Both the position numbers and the translations under genes were made by a program. A stretch of DNA of 64,000 nucleotides from G963677185 sp963677185 (GTDB taxonomy: Bacteria > Bacillota > Syntrophomonadia > Syntrophomonadales > Syntrophomonadaceae): the NCBI GenBank assembly GCA_963677185.1, contig OY781889.1:2108001-2172000 (forward strand), written 5' to 3'. How positions within the stretch are numbered: position 1 is the stretch's first letter; every line of letters starts with the position of its first letter. Below, piece after piece: positions 45,408 through 54,081 of this stretch. The notes below the pieces were generated by a model. The model was not told the DNA's origin and did not search any database. It saw nothing but the letters and a program-made list of their open reading frames with translations.

Positions 45408-45446
45408 ATATTTCAGCCAGGTTGAGAAACCTGGCTGAAATATTTT
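45408..45446 (+). terminator. Terminator after the activase gene
   Basis: ATATTTCAGCCAGGTT (45408-45423) and AACCTGGCTGAAATAT (45428-45443) are perfectly complementary over 16 bp, followed by TTTT. It lies about 160 nt after the stop. The rest of the 45248-45594 gap shows nothing recognisable. Confidence 0.8.
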
Positions 45447-45594
45447 GCAGTATCTGCGACTGCGAACGCAACGATAATCATAGCCAGAGACAGAATGATG
45501 GAAAGCAATATTTAGACAAACGGTTTATTCATAATGATGAATGATAATGAATGCGTGGACCGCACCTGCCAGGGAAACGGCATTAAACCGTCGT

Positions 45595-46266
45595 TTAGAG
45601 CATATCTGCCAGGGCTTGCTTGAGCGCTTCGGGAAGCAGTGTGGTCTCGTTTTTAGGAGGCCGAGCCTGGTAGAGATTATCGACGACTATCGCTTGCTCC
45701 AATTCCTTATAGTGTATGGCCAGGGGCGGGGCAAGGCTTTCGGCACATTCATGTACTTCTCCGTAGGAGCGAAAGGCCCAGCAGTTGGAAGGGCGCACCG
45801 GATAAACCGTGCACAGGCCATTTTCATCCAGCAGCGGGCACATGATATCCATGCTGCGGTACTTTTCCCGCATCTCCTGGGAGTTGAAGGTATTGCGGGC
45901 TACAGTCGCCGAACCGAAGGCTTCTATAATAACGCGTGCAGACCGGACGGATCGGTCGTATACCGCTCTTACTTCGTGCATATCTGCTTTTTGCAGATAC
46001 GCTTTGATGATGTCAAGTTCGACCCGCGTACTCCAGATCATATTGCGGCAGCAAGACGAACAACCAGGCTTGCATGTGGCTTTTATCCCGGATAGCTTCT
46101 CCAGGCGGTCAATTTTATGATCAGCCCAGGCGGCTTGTTTTTGATACCATTTCATAAGCGCCAGGTTGTTGGGCCGTCCGTCCAGCTTATCAGGACCGGT
46201 TCCCATTCCGGTGGGAGAACCGGCAAGAGCTATTAAGGCATCCACCTGTTCGCGAGTAGCTGGCAT
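45595..46266 (-). CDS. YkgJ-family cysteine-cluster protein
   Basis: 223 residues with the zinc/iron-binding cysteine pattern CKPGCSSCC, then CPLLDENGLCTVYPVRPSNCWAF. The family is thought to bind an Fe-S cluster or zinc; its function is not settled. An N-terminal helical extension of about 60 residues precedes the cluster. Confidence 0.8.
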   Translation of the reverse strand: MPATREQVDALIALAGSPTGMGTGPDKLDGRPNNLALMKWYQKQAAWADHKIDRLEKLSGIKATCKPGCSSCCRNMIWSTRVELDIIKAYLQKADMHEVRAVYDRSVRSARVIIEAFGSATVARNTFNSQEMREKYRSMDIMCPLLDENGLCTVYPVRPSNCWAFRSYGEVHECAESLAPPLAIHYKELEQAIVVDNLYQARPPKNETTLLPEALKQALADML

Positions 46267-46742
46267 TTCATCACCCCGTTAATAATATTAGCTTGTATGG
46301 CTTTGCCAGTACATGATACCTTAAAGGCCGGTGCTGCGCAATTTGCATGTAAAAATTGGCAGTGTCAACTCTTCGTGGGTAACACCAGCTGACTTCATTA
46401 ACCGCTTACCTTTATTGATACTGGAATACATATTCTGTTGTGGGAAAAGGGCTATTGATTGGAGCATTGGTAAGTGACTTCAACAGTCCTCTTTTCACCA
46501 ATACGGCAGGTGCAACCTGAACGAGTGGAATTAGTTTGCTCTTTAATCACTCGAACCAGAGTTTTCAAACAACCGGCCGTTCCTGTGCATTCAAAAGAAC
46601 AGTCCCCGGGATTTAATGCTGAAACCTTGTGAAAGCCCTGGCATTAGAGCGTATTGATTATTGCGATCAGAGACGGTATCGTTAATACCAAGGATTATTG
46701 CGCTGCAGATCATGAAAAGAAGCCAACAAGGGGGATTGATTG
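46267..46742. other. Gap with an open, start-less cysteine-rich frame on the minus strand
   Basis: On the minus strand 63 sense codons run from about 46640 to the TAG at 46452, including GDCSFECTGTAGCLKTL and GCTCRIGEKRTVEVTYQC. There is no ATG or GTG at the beginning; TTG 46568 would give 38 residues. Either a remnant, a TTG-started peptide, or chance overlap with a GGGGACTGTTCT REP-like half-site at about 46596-46607. Nothing else recognised. Confidence 0.35.
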
Positions 46743-48389
46743 ATGAGCATTAAAGTAGTTATTGTAGGGGGCGTGGCAGCCGGGGCCAGCGCTGCGGCCA
46801 GGCTGAGGCGCATGGACGAAAACGCGCAGATAGTGATGTTTGAGAAGGGCGAGTATATATCATATGCCAATTGCGGCTTGCCGTATTATGTTGGCGATGT
46901 TATCCAGAAGAGGAACAAGCTCCTGGTGCAGACTCCGAAAGCGATGAACCGCCGCTTCAACATTGATGTCCGGGTCATGTCCGAAGTCACCCGTATAAAT
47001 GCAGCCGAAAAAAAGATTGAGGTTAAAAACACGGTGAGCGGAGAGACCTACGAAGAAACATATGACAAGCTGGTCCTTTGCCCGGGAGCCAGCCCCAGAA
47101 TCCCGGACATTCCAGGGATTAACAGCAGCAATGTTTTCCTGGTGCGAAATGTGCCAGACAGCGACATGATCAAGGAATTCATCAGCGCAGAGCACCCGCA
47201 GAATGCGGTGGTTGTCGGCGCTGGTTATATAGGGATGGAAATGGCGGAAATGCTGATGCATGCCGGTATGGAAGTGACGGTTGTTGAAGCTTCATCGCAG
47301 ATCCTGGCGCCTTTTGATCCCGAAATGGCGGCCATTGTGGCGAGATATCTCAGGAAGAAAGGCGTAAAGCTTAAATTAAACAGCACGGTTGCATCCCTGG
47401 AAGGGAGCAAAAGGGTTGAACAGGCGCTCCTTTCAGATGGAAGCAGCATACCAGCAGGCCTGGTGGTACTGGGCATGGGGGTCAGCCCTGCAACCGGGCT
47501 GGCGGTGGAGGCAGGACTGGCAATCGGCGATCGGGGAGCCATTCTGGTGAATGAATATCTGCAAACCTCCGACCCAGACATTTATGCTGCTGGTGATGCC
47601 ATCCAGGTAAAGGATTTTATTACTGGCCAAAGCCTGTACCTGCCGCTGGCTGGTCCGGCTAACCGCCAGGGCTGGCTCGTGGCCAACAATATTTGCGGCC
47701 GGCAAGTCAGGTACAGCGGAGCCCAGGGAACATCAATCGTTAAAATACTGGATATGACCGCTGCGGCCACGGGAAAGACTGAAAAGTATCTTAAGGCCCA
47801 GGGTATTGACTACCGGGCGGTGCACACCCATCCGGCATCCAGCGCCACCTACTATCCAGGCTCCACCGAGATGACAATTAAGCTGCTTTTCACTCCTGAC
47901 GAAGGCAAGGTGCTGGGTGCCCAGATAGTAGGCTATGACAAGGTGGACAAGAGGATGGATGTTCTGGCTACAGCTATTCGAGCCGGCATGAACGTATTCG
48001 ACCTCCAGGAGCTGGAACTGGCATATGCACCGCCCTTCTCGTCGGCCAAGGATCCGGTGAACATGACCGCTTATGTAGCGGGCAACGTGGTCAGCGGTAT
48101 GATGGATGTAGTCAGCTGGGCGGATGTGCCGGGCCGGGTTGCGGCAGGCTCGTTTCTGCTGGATGTAAGAACTGAAGCGGAATGCCAGGCGGGGATGGCT
48201 GATGGGGCAGTGAATATTTCCGTAGATGATATACGCAAAAGGCTGGATGATCTGCCTCGCGACCAGGAAATTCTGGCCTATTGCCGAGTCGGATTGAGGA
48301 GCTATATCACCTGCCGCATTCTAAAACAAAACGGCTTCAATGTCAGGAACATCAGCGGAGGCTATTTGTCCTACCCTGATTATCAATGA
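46743..48389 (+). CDS. CoA-disulfide reductase-like oxidoreductase fused to rhodanese
   Basis: 548 residues. FAD motif VVIVGGVAAGASAAARLRR at the N-terminus, the redox Cys in ISYANCGLPYYVG (the single-Cys active site of CoA-disulfide reductases and NADH oxidases), NAD motif VVVGAGYIGMEMAEML and the C-terminal FAD segment DIYAAGDA. The last 100 residues are a rhodanese domain with active-site CRVGLRSYITCRIL. Family members reduce CoA disulfide, polysulfide or CoA persulfide. A role in thiol or sulfane-sulfur balance is likely. Confidence 0.9.
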   Translation: MSIKVVIVGGVAAGASAAARLRRMDENAQIVMFEKGEYISYANCGLPYYVGDVIQKRNKLLVQTPKAMNRRFNIDVRVMSEVTRINAAEKKIEVKNTVSGETYEETYDKLVLCPGASPRIPDIPGINSSNVFLVRNVPDSDMIKEFISAEHPQNAVVVGAGYIGMEMAEMLMHAGMEVTVVEASSQILAPFDPEMAAIVARYLRKKGVKLKLNSTVASLEGSKRVEQALLSDGSSIPAGLVVLGMGVSPATGLAVEAGLAIGDRGAILVNEYLQTSDPDIYAAGDAIQVKDFITGQSLYLPLAGPANRQGWLVANNICGRQVRYSGAQGTSIVKILDMTAAATGKTEKYLKAQGIDYRAVHTHPASSATYYPGSTEMTIKLLFTPDEGKVLGAQIVGYDKVDKRMDVLATAIRAGMNVFDLQELELAYAPPFSSAKDPVNMTAYVAGNVVSGMMDVVSWADVPGRVAAGSFLLDVRTEAECQAGMADGAVNISVDDIRKRLDDLPRDQEILAYCRVGLRSYITCRILKQNGFNVRNISGGYLSYPDYQ

Positions 48390-49000
48390 TCTTTCTTATG
48401 CAGCACCATTCCCACCCGGAGCTGGTAGGGCGGCACATAATCGGGGTCGGTGGAATCCCACCATTCCAGGGGGGAATCGGAATAATTAGCCATCAATTCC
48501 TCCACCTTGACCCCGCAGCCTCCCAGGGAATAGACCCGGGCTGCAGGCTTTATGCACGCTAAACCGCCTTGCTTGAAGCTGCAGCTGCGGCAGCCGGTGC
48601 AATGCCCGGCCGTTATCGGGAAGCCATTCAAATTGCGGGCCAGTTCCAGCACCTGCCTGCGCATAAATACCGGTAAAAAGGCCTCGGTGTATTTCCAACT
48701 GGCCCTGGATTTGCCTTTAATGGTTCTTACCGGGTAGTGCTCGGCCTGTAATTTGATGTAGATAACTGTAGCCAGACCATATTCCTGCAGAAGAAGTGAA
48801 ATATCGGGCGAGAAAGGGGGGCAGCCCCCATTTTTGCCATAGGAAGGGCAGCCGTTGGCGCAGTGCCCGGCCATGGCTGACTTGTCAACCGGGACATCAG
48901 AAGCTGAAATTGTAAAGCTGTTTACTTCTATTGGATAGACAGCAGGAGTTTTTGAGCGGGTCCGGTGATAGACAATCCGGTGATTTATGTTCGCAAGCAA
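48383..49000 (-). CDS. DUF2284 metal-binding protein
   Basis: 205 residues with the family cysteine clusters HCANGCPSYGKNGGCPPFSP and HCTGCRSCSFKQGGLACIKP. The predicted metal or Fe-S protein has no established role. Its 3' end overlaps the convergent oxidoreductase gene by 7 nt. Confidence 0.85.
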   Translation of the reverse strand: MLANINHRIVYHRTRSKTPAVYPIEVNSFTISASDVPVDKSAMAGHCANGCPSYGKNGGCPPFSPDISLLLQEYGLATVIYIKLQAEHYPVRTIKGKSRASWKYTEAFLPVFMRRQVLELARNLNGFPITAGHCTGCRSCSFKQGGLACIKPAARVYSLGGCGVKVEELMANYSDSPLEWWDSTDPDYVPPYQLRVGMVLHKKDH

Positions 49001-49153
49001 GTCATTCGCCCCTTTTATCCATAGCCGGATCTAATCATTGCTATAAAAGAATTTGCCCGGAAACATTCCAGGAATTGTGCAAGTGCTGAGTTTATTATAT
49101 GTAAATAAGCCATGCCGCTTCGTTCAGTGAATAAAAGGCATGGCTGATGGTGA

Positions 49154-49915
49154 CTACTCTATCAAAGTGAATCTCCAGGCACAGTAGCAATCATCGGGAT
49201 GGTCGTCGGGAGGGCAACAGATGCACTCGGTTTTAATACGGGCATCAATGGATTTCGAAAAAGTCTGGTATTCAATTAGACCGGCCGATTTGCAGGGATA
49301 ATCATCCAGTTTTTGTTTCTTTCGAGCGGACTGCACCCGGCAGTCGTTCATGCGGAATACAAAGCTGTTGGGACCATCATCTTCGAAGCTCTGTACATTT
49401 ATGCGGGCATACATTCTGTGTTCCAGTGCGTCTTTAAGACCTTCGAGTCCGGAATTTTCACCTAATCCGCGGAATCTTTTAATTGCCCAGGCTTCGAAGG
49501 GCGAGAATCTTACCCAGCAGGAATCGTTGCATCGCTTGGCATCAAACATGCCATGTTTGAATTCGACCGCCTGGAACCAAACTCCATCATTGGTGAGCCA
49601 GTTTATAGATATGTTGTCGATCAGGTTGAGCAGTTTTTCACGTGGCAGCTCCACCAGCGGCTTTGGCAATCCATCTACGAGTTCAATGCCGAGAGCTTTA
49701 GCCAGACGATTGATTTGGAAAGAGTAGCTTCGTGGGTAAGCATCACTAAGTATATTGAGAGCTTCATCAAATCCCATCTGGTGCTCTACTTCCATGAACC
49801 ATATCATGTGATGGGCCAGAATGCAGTGATACATTTCTATTGCAGCACGGGCCAGATCGGATTGACTTAAGTCAGCATCCCAGGTTTTTTCTTTTTCTTT
49901 TAGATCAGCCGACAT
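49154..49915 (-). CDS. Cysteine-containing cytosolic protein, DUF6125-like
   Basis: 253 residues from the ATG at 49915 (TAGGAGG upstream; the frame opens further up). The N-terminal helical part has YHCILAHHMIWFMEVEHQMGF; the C-terminal half has DAKRCNDSCWVRFSPFEAWAI and paired cysteines TECICCPPDDH. It resembles the DUF6125 group of small cytosolic proteins found next to corrinoid and acyl-CoA genes, but I cannot assign a function. It ends the long minus-strand array that starts with the adenosyltransferase. Confidence 0.6.
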   Translation of the reverse strand: MSADLKEKEKTWDADLSQSDLARAAIEMYHCILAHHMIWFMEVEHQMGFDEALNILSDAYPRSYSFQINRLAKALGIELVDGLPKPLVELPREKLLNLIDNISINWLTNDGVWFQAVEFKHGMFDAKRCNDSCWVRFSPFEAWAIKRFRGLGENSGLEGLKDALEHRMYARINVQSFEDDGPNSFVFRMNDCRVQSARKKQKLDDYPCKSAGLIEYQTFSKSIDARIKTECICCPPDDHPDDCYCAWRFTLIE

Positions 49916-50036
49916 TGGCATACCTCCTAATAAATTCCATAGAATAATAGTGTTGGAAGAAACCATCTTGATTTTTATCTTACGTATCATTAAAACTTGA
50001 TAGACGACGTTATTCTGATTAAAACTGCCAGCACCA

Positions 50037-50369
50037 TCAGGCAGTCAGGTCCAGGTAAGCTTCTATTACAAACTCGGAAGGGCTTTTGCCTGAATAGGGG
50101 AAAGCACCGGCATTTTTCATCGCCACGTCCAATACCGTCCACAAATCCGGGAATTCCGGCTGTTTGCATATGATCACAGATAGGCGCTTTTCATGCAGAA
50201 ATGCGCTGTCCAGCAAGCCGGCGGAATCAAACCCAGGCAGGGTTTGTTGGTGGCAAAGGCTGTCAGCCAGAACCGTGAAAGTACCGCCCAAACCAGCATA
50301 AATCCTTTCGTCTCCTCCGGCTCGGACCATGATTATTTCGGCTGCATGTCCGGAAGTTTTTGGCAACAT
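50037..50369 (-). CDS. Unknown protein, 110 residues
   Basis: ATG 50369 has AGGAGGAG upstream; the frame's earlier start at 50408 lacks one. The product begins MLPKTSGHAAEIIMVRAGGD and ends FVIEAYLDLTA. No motif recognised. It lies 25 nt after the M24 peptidase gene, so the two are probably co-transcribed. Confidence 0.6.
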   Translation of the reverse strand: MLPKTSGHAAEIIMVRAGGDERIYAGLGGTFTVLADSLCHQQTLPGFDSAGLLDSAFLHEKRLSVIICKQPEFPDLWTVLDVAMKNAGAFPYSGKSPSEFVIEAYLDLTA

Positions 50370-50394
50370 CTGAATCTCCTCCTGAAGAATAAAA

Positions 50395-51576
50395 TCATGA
50401 CAGGACAACCAGGTCGTCAGGAAAATCGCTTATCTTTTCTACCCCGTCCTCGGTCACCAGCCAGGTGTTTTCAATACCTGCCATGCCCAAATCGGGAAAG
50501 ATGAATTTAGGCTCCAGGGCAAATACCATGCCTGCTTCCATGGGAACCCGGTAGCCTTTGGCCAGCAGTGGCAGTTCATCCAGTTCCAGGCCTATTCCAT
50601 GGCCGATGAACCGGGTTTGATTGGGGCCATATCCCATAAAGAATTTATCCAGGCCGGCTGCAGCAGCCTTAATCAACGCAAGCTCATAGAGCTCCGCCGG
50701 AATTACACCGGGTTTGACCGCGGCCAACACAGCATCCTGAATCTCCAGGGCGGTGCGGAAAGCGAAAAGCAGTCGTTCCGGCAAGGAGCCAAATACAAAC
50801 ATGCGAGTCTGGTCGACTCCATAACCGCCGAATACTCCAACATAGTCAAGCGATATGGGCTCATTGGCAAGGATTGGTTTCAGGCTTGCGCTCTGAGGAA
50901 AGAACGGCCCCAGGCCGGAACCGCCGCTGGCTCCATCCACGAAACTGGGCACCCCTCCGCTGGCCCCGGACAAAAAGTGGCCGTAGAAAAGCTCCTGGTT
51001 GAAGCCCCGGAAGCGCACCAGCCCTTGGTGGCCCAGTTGTCTGGCCCGTCGTTCCACGGCGCTGGCGCAATCCACTTCACTGGATCCTTGCTTAATAAAT
51101 TCAGGAGCTTCCTGATACACTCGAGCCATGATCCGCCCGGAATTTCTAATCAGCTCTATCTCATGCGGGCTTTTTATCGAACGCAGACGCTTTATCCACT
51201 GGCTTCCGTCGATAAGCTCCGCATCAGGGTAAGTTTGGGACAGGAACTGGTACATACTGGCGGGTATAACGTCCAATTCCAGGGCCAGGCGCTGCGGGAC
51301 GGAATGTCCCAAACCGGCCAGCTTTTCCGGCAGAAACTTGAAATTGGATAGCGGGATTACTTTCCAGGGAGACTCCTGGCTGGCCCGCTCGATGCTTTTT
51401 CGGCAAAACAGCAGTGGATCCCCAATTGACGGTACGTATAGCTGGGCATTCTGAATGGTTCCGCTGAAATAGTACTGATCAACATTCTGAATAATTATAG
51501 AACCCTGGCATTTATTCTCCGTCATTAAGGCTTGGAGCCGGCTTATGCGTAGTTGAAGTTCGTCTCTGAGCGTCAT
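50395..51576 (-). CDS. M24-family Xaa-Pro peptidase-like protein
   Basis: 393 residues with the creatinase-N domain (1-140) and the pita-bread M24 domain. Expected metal ligands: the first Asp position reads SLDYVGVFGGYGVDQTRMFVFG (Asp, Asp), a His in FIGHGIGLELDELP, a Glu in FALEPKFIFPDLGMAGIEN, and a final Glu. It could be an aminopeptidase P/prolidase, or a related non-peptidase. Its place among unknown genes after the mutase operon is unusual. Confidence 0.8.
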   Translation of the reverse strand: MTLRDELQLRISRLQALMTENKCQGSIIIQNVDQYYFSGTIQNAQLYVPSIGDPLLFCRKSIERASQESPWKVIPLSNFKFLPEKLAGLGHSVPQRLALELDVIPASMYQFLSQTYPDAELIDGSQWIKRLRSIKSPHEIELIRNSGRIMARVYQEAPEFIKQGSSEVDCASAVERRARQLGHQGLVRFRGFNQELFYGHFLSGASGGVPSFVDGASGGSGLGPFFPQSASLKPILANEPISLDYVGVFGGYGVDQTRMFVFGSLPERLLFAFRTALEIQDAVLAAVKPGVIPAELYELALIKAAAAGLDKFFMGYGPNQTRFIGHGIGLELDELPLLAKGYRVPMEAGMVFALEPKFIFPDLGMAGIENTWLVTEDGVEKISDFPDDLVVLS

Positions 51577-51619
51577 CGTTTGACAACTCTCCCTTCCTCA
51601 CCGGGGTTTTGCCGGGAAA

Positions 51620-51814
51620 CTAATCCCTGGTTGATACTTTGAGCTGAATGCTGCGGCAGCATTCGTCGTTTTTGATTACAAAATGGTCCTCTTTTTCAAT
51701 AACCACGTAAGCGCCGCTGGATTCAATCTCCAGGTTCTCCAGGGTGAGCTTTCCGTCTTTGGGCACAAAAACGGGGCGTCCTAAAGGGACGACAACGTCT
51801 TTAATAACAGTCAT
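51620..51814 (-). CDS. Small unknown protein, 64 residues
   Basis: Starts MTVIKDVVVPLGRPVFVPKD with AGGAGG upstream; contains KNDECCRSIQL with paired cysteines near the C-terminus. It appears beta-rich. Sits 16 nt after the MtnA-like gene and 43 nt before the M24 gene, so it belongs to the same transcript. No family recognised. Confidence 0.6.
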   Translation of the reverse strand: MTVIKDVVVPLGRPVFVPKDGKLTLENLEIESSGAYVVIEKEDHFVIKNDECCRSIQLKVSTRD

Positions 51815-51830
51815 GGCTTACCTCCTGTTG

Positions 51831-52859
51831 CTATTTCCAGTATTGGTCAATGGTTACAGGGCTAAATACTCCGCGGTCGGTGAAGATTTCTGTCACCAGC
51901 TGCGGGGGAGTAACATCAAAGGCGGGATAGAAGCCCCGCACTTTTTCGCCGCTAATACGGGTTCCCTTGAAGGTTAAGACCTCTTCGGGATTCCGTATTT
52001 CGATAGGTATGTCCCGGCCGCTTTCGCATGCGCGGTCCGGACCTCCATAGCCCAAAATATAGAACGGCAGGTTGTGATAATGAGCTGCCAGCGCCAGTTG
52101 GAAGGTGCCCACTTTGTTGGCGACCGAGCCGTCCATGGCGATGCGATCCGCTGCTGTGAAAACTTTGCTGATCATGCCCTGACTCATGCAGTAGGCGGCC
52201 ATATTGTCGGTTATCAAGGTTACCGGTATGTCCATTTCCGATACTCCCCAGGCGGTCAGCCGGGCTCCCTGCAAGTAGGGGCGGGTCTCTGTGGATATGA
52301 CTTCGATTTGTTTGCCCTGGGAACGGGCGAAAGCCAGCATGTAAAACAATGCTGCACCGGGAAAGCAATGGGTGAGAATTACATCGCCGTCTTCCAGGGT
52401 ATCACTGGCGCATTTGCCGGTCAGTTCCGACCGGCGCTGCTGCTTCTCCACCGCCGCATCAATGTTTTTTAGAAACTGGGCTGGCCATCCGGGCCGCTCC
52501 CATTCGGCCTCATTCACCATTTTATCAAGCAAGCCTTTGAGATGATGCCCGGTCGGCCGCGTGTCTATCAAGCGTTGCTGGGCTTTTTTTATGAACAGAA
52601 TGGCGGCTTCCTGGTCTGGCAAATAATCCCTCTCGGCTTCCAGTGCCGCCAGGTAAAGCCCGTAGGCGGCGGTAATGGCAATGTCGCCTGCTCCTTGCAC
52701 TACCATATTCTCGATGGCTGCGGCCACTTGCTCATAGTTGGCTGCGTTTACCTCCAGACGGGCTACCGGTAGAAAACGCCGGTCAACCATGGTAAGAACC
52801 TCGTCGCGTAAAAAAACCGAGTTATTAATGTGCATTAATAGAGGCTGCTGCATGCTCAC
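51831..52859 (-). CDS. MtnA/eIF2B-type sugar-phosphate isomerase
   Basis: 342 residues of the methylthioribose-1-phosphate isomerase family. The proposed catalytic Cys is kept in LTHCFPGAALFY and the catalytic Asp in TAADRIAMDGSVANKVG; the substrate loop is TETRPYLQGARLTAW. The N-terminal GAPAIGVAAAYG motif of true MtnA is changed to GAGDIAITAAYG. No other methionine-salvage gene is nearby, so it may act on a different aldose-1-phosphate. Part of the minus-strand array. Confidence 0.75.
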   Translation of the reverse strand: MSMQQPLLMHINNSVFLRDEVLTMVDRRFLPVARLEVNAANYEQVAAAIENMVVQGAGDIAITAAYGLYLAALEAERDYLPDQEAAILFIKKAQQRLIDTRPTGHHLKGLLDKMVNEAEWERPGWPAQFLKNIDAAVEKQQRRSELTGKCASDTLEDGDVILTHCFPGAALFYMLAFARSQGKQIEVISTETRPYLQGARLTAWGVSEMDIPVTLITDNMAAYCMSQGMISKVFTAADRIAMDGSVANKVGTFQLALAAHYHNLPFYILGYGGPDRACESGRDIPIEIRNPEEVLTFKGTRISGEKVRGFYPAFDVTPPQLVTEIFTDRGVFSPVTIDQYWK

Positions 52860-52930
52860 TTACCCCCTGTACAATTGTATCAAACCAGCCGCACGGAGTG
52901 TTCTGACCATGTTTTACGCTGGGGCGGGCT

Positions 52931-53476
52931 CTATTCTTTGCCCGCCATGTTCTTGCCAAACACCTGATTGTAGCCTTCGGCATTGCCCTGGTATATGAAT
53001 TCCACGGCCATAGCCGCAGATTCTACAACAATATCCATGCATTTGCGGAAGCGGTCTTTCTGAAACCAGTCAGGGTAATCCTTGTTGAGTTCAGAACACT
53101 GTGTAGAACCGAACTTTTCCGCAAATGTGCGAGGCATCTGGTTAAAAAAGCGGTATCGTCCAGGATTGCCATACAGCTCCTGGATGACTTCATCCATGTT
53201 GCTGCTCTGGCCAGGGTGGGGACGGCCGTGAACCGAACTGACACCGGCTGCAGCCGCTACCAGCGCTCCGCACACTCCTCCCGACAGCCCGATACCTCCT
53301 CCGAAGGCAGTCATCAAGGCGACAGTTTCCGGCGGGAAATCAATTAAACCGGCTTCCTGAAGAGCCAGATAAACTGATTCCGAGCAGTTCAAGCCTTTAC
53401 GGAAATTGCCCTTGGCCAGCTGGCGCACCTGCTCTTTCATTTCTTCCAGAGGTATATCCATTTTATCTTTGCTCAC
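52931..53476 (-). CDS. C_GCAxxG_C_C family redox protein
   Basis: 181 residues. Matches the C_GCAxxG_C_C family: GLNCSESVYLALQEAG, FGGGIGLSGGVCGALVAAAAG and a C-terminal CSELNKDY. The cysteines may form a redox or metal site. Members often sit near transporters or corrinoid enzymes; no reaction is known. Located 42 nt after the second B12-binding protein. Confidence 0.75.
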   Translation of the reverse strand: MSKDKMDIPLEEMKEQVRQLAKGNFRKGLNCSESVYLALQEAGLIDFPPETVALMTAFGGGIGLSGGVCGALVAAAAGVSSVHGRPHPGQSSNMDEVIQELYGNPGRYRFFNQMPRTFAEKFGSTQCSELNKDYPDWFQKDRFRKCMDIVVESAAMAVEFIYQGNAEGYNQVFGKNMAGKE

Positions 53477-53518
53477 ATTTGTTCCTCCGTTTCTCGAACC
53501 GGACCCTTTCGGCCAGCG

Positions 53519-53941
53519 CTAGAGTCTGCCAGCCTGATTTTTTTTGTTAAGAGCATCCCGTATCCAGGCGATTACGGTTTCGATAGAGCTGGAAGGACCG
53601 AAGAACTCGGAAATAATCCCTGAATCTTTGAGCGAATTAATGTCCTGTTCTGGCACTATTCCACCCCCAATCAGGATGATATCCCGGTGCCCGCTGCTAT
53701 CGACGCTGTTCCGTAATTGCGGGAATATATTCATTTGCATACCAGTGTGAACGCTGATTCCGACCACGTCCACATCGTCACGCAAGGCCTGTGCCGTTAC
53801 TTCTTCGACACTTCGGTACAATCCCGTATATGTGACCTCCATGTTGCCGATATCACGTAAACCGCGCGCCACCAGTTTGATCCCTTTATCGTGTGGGTCC
53901 AGTCCGACCTTGGCCAGAAGCACCTTGATGGAATTGGACAT
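53519..53941 (-). CDS. Second B12-binding mutase small subunit
   Basis: 140 residues from ATG 53941 (AAAGGAAG upstream). Cobalamin-binding fold with VLLAKVGLDPHDKGIKLVAR (Asp-x-His-x2-Gly, His as the lower cobalt ligand), VVGISVHTG and IIGGGIVPEQD-type motifs. It is a paralogue of the subunit at 55044-55448. Why one mutase large subunit needs two such partners is unclear. Confidence 0.85.
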   Translation of the reverse strand: MSNSIKVLLAKVGLDPHDKGIKLVARGLRDIGNMEVTYTGLYRSVEEVTAQALRDDVDVVGISVHTGMQMNIFPQLRNSVDSSGHRDIILIGGGIVPEQDINSLKDSGIISEFFGPSSSIETVIAWIRDALNKKNQAGRL

Positions 53942-54081
53942 AAACGGTCTTCCTTTCCCAGCTATTATTGCTTGCGGCTTCATAACCCGAAATCAAGGCC
54001 ACATCCTGCCGCCCATTAAGGCAGCAGGATATAGCCAGGGCCGGGTCTGGTCTCATTCACGTTTTGTATATAGTACGGACC

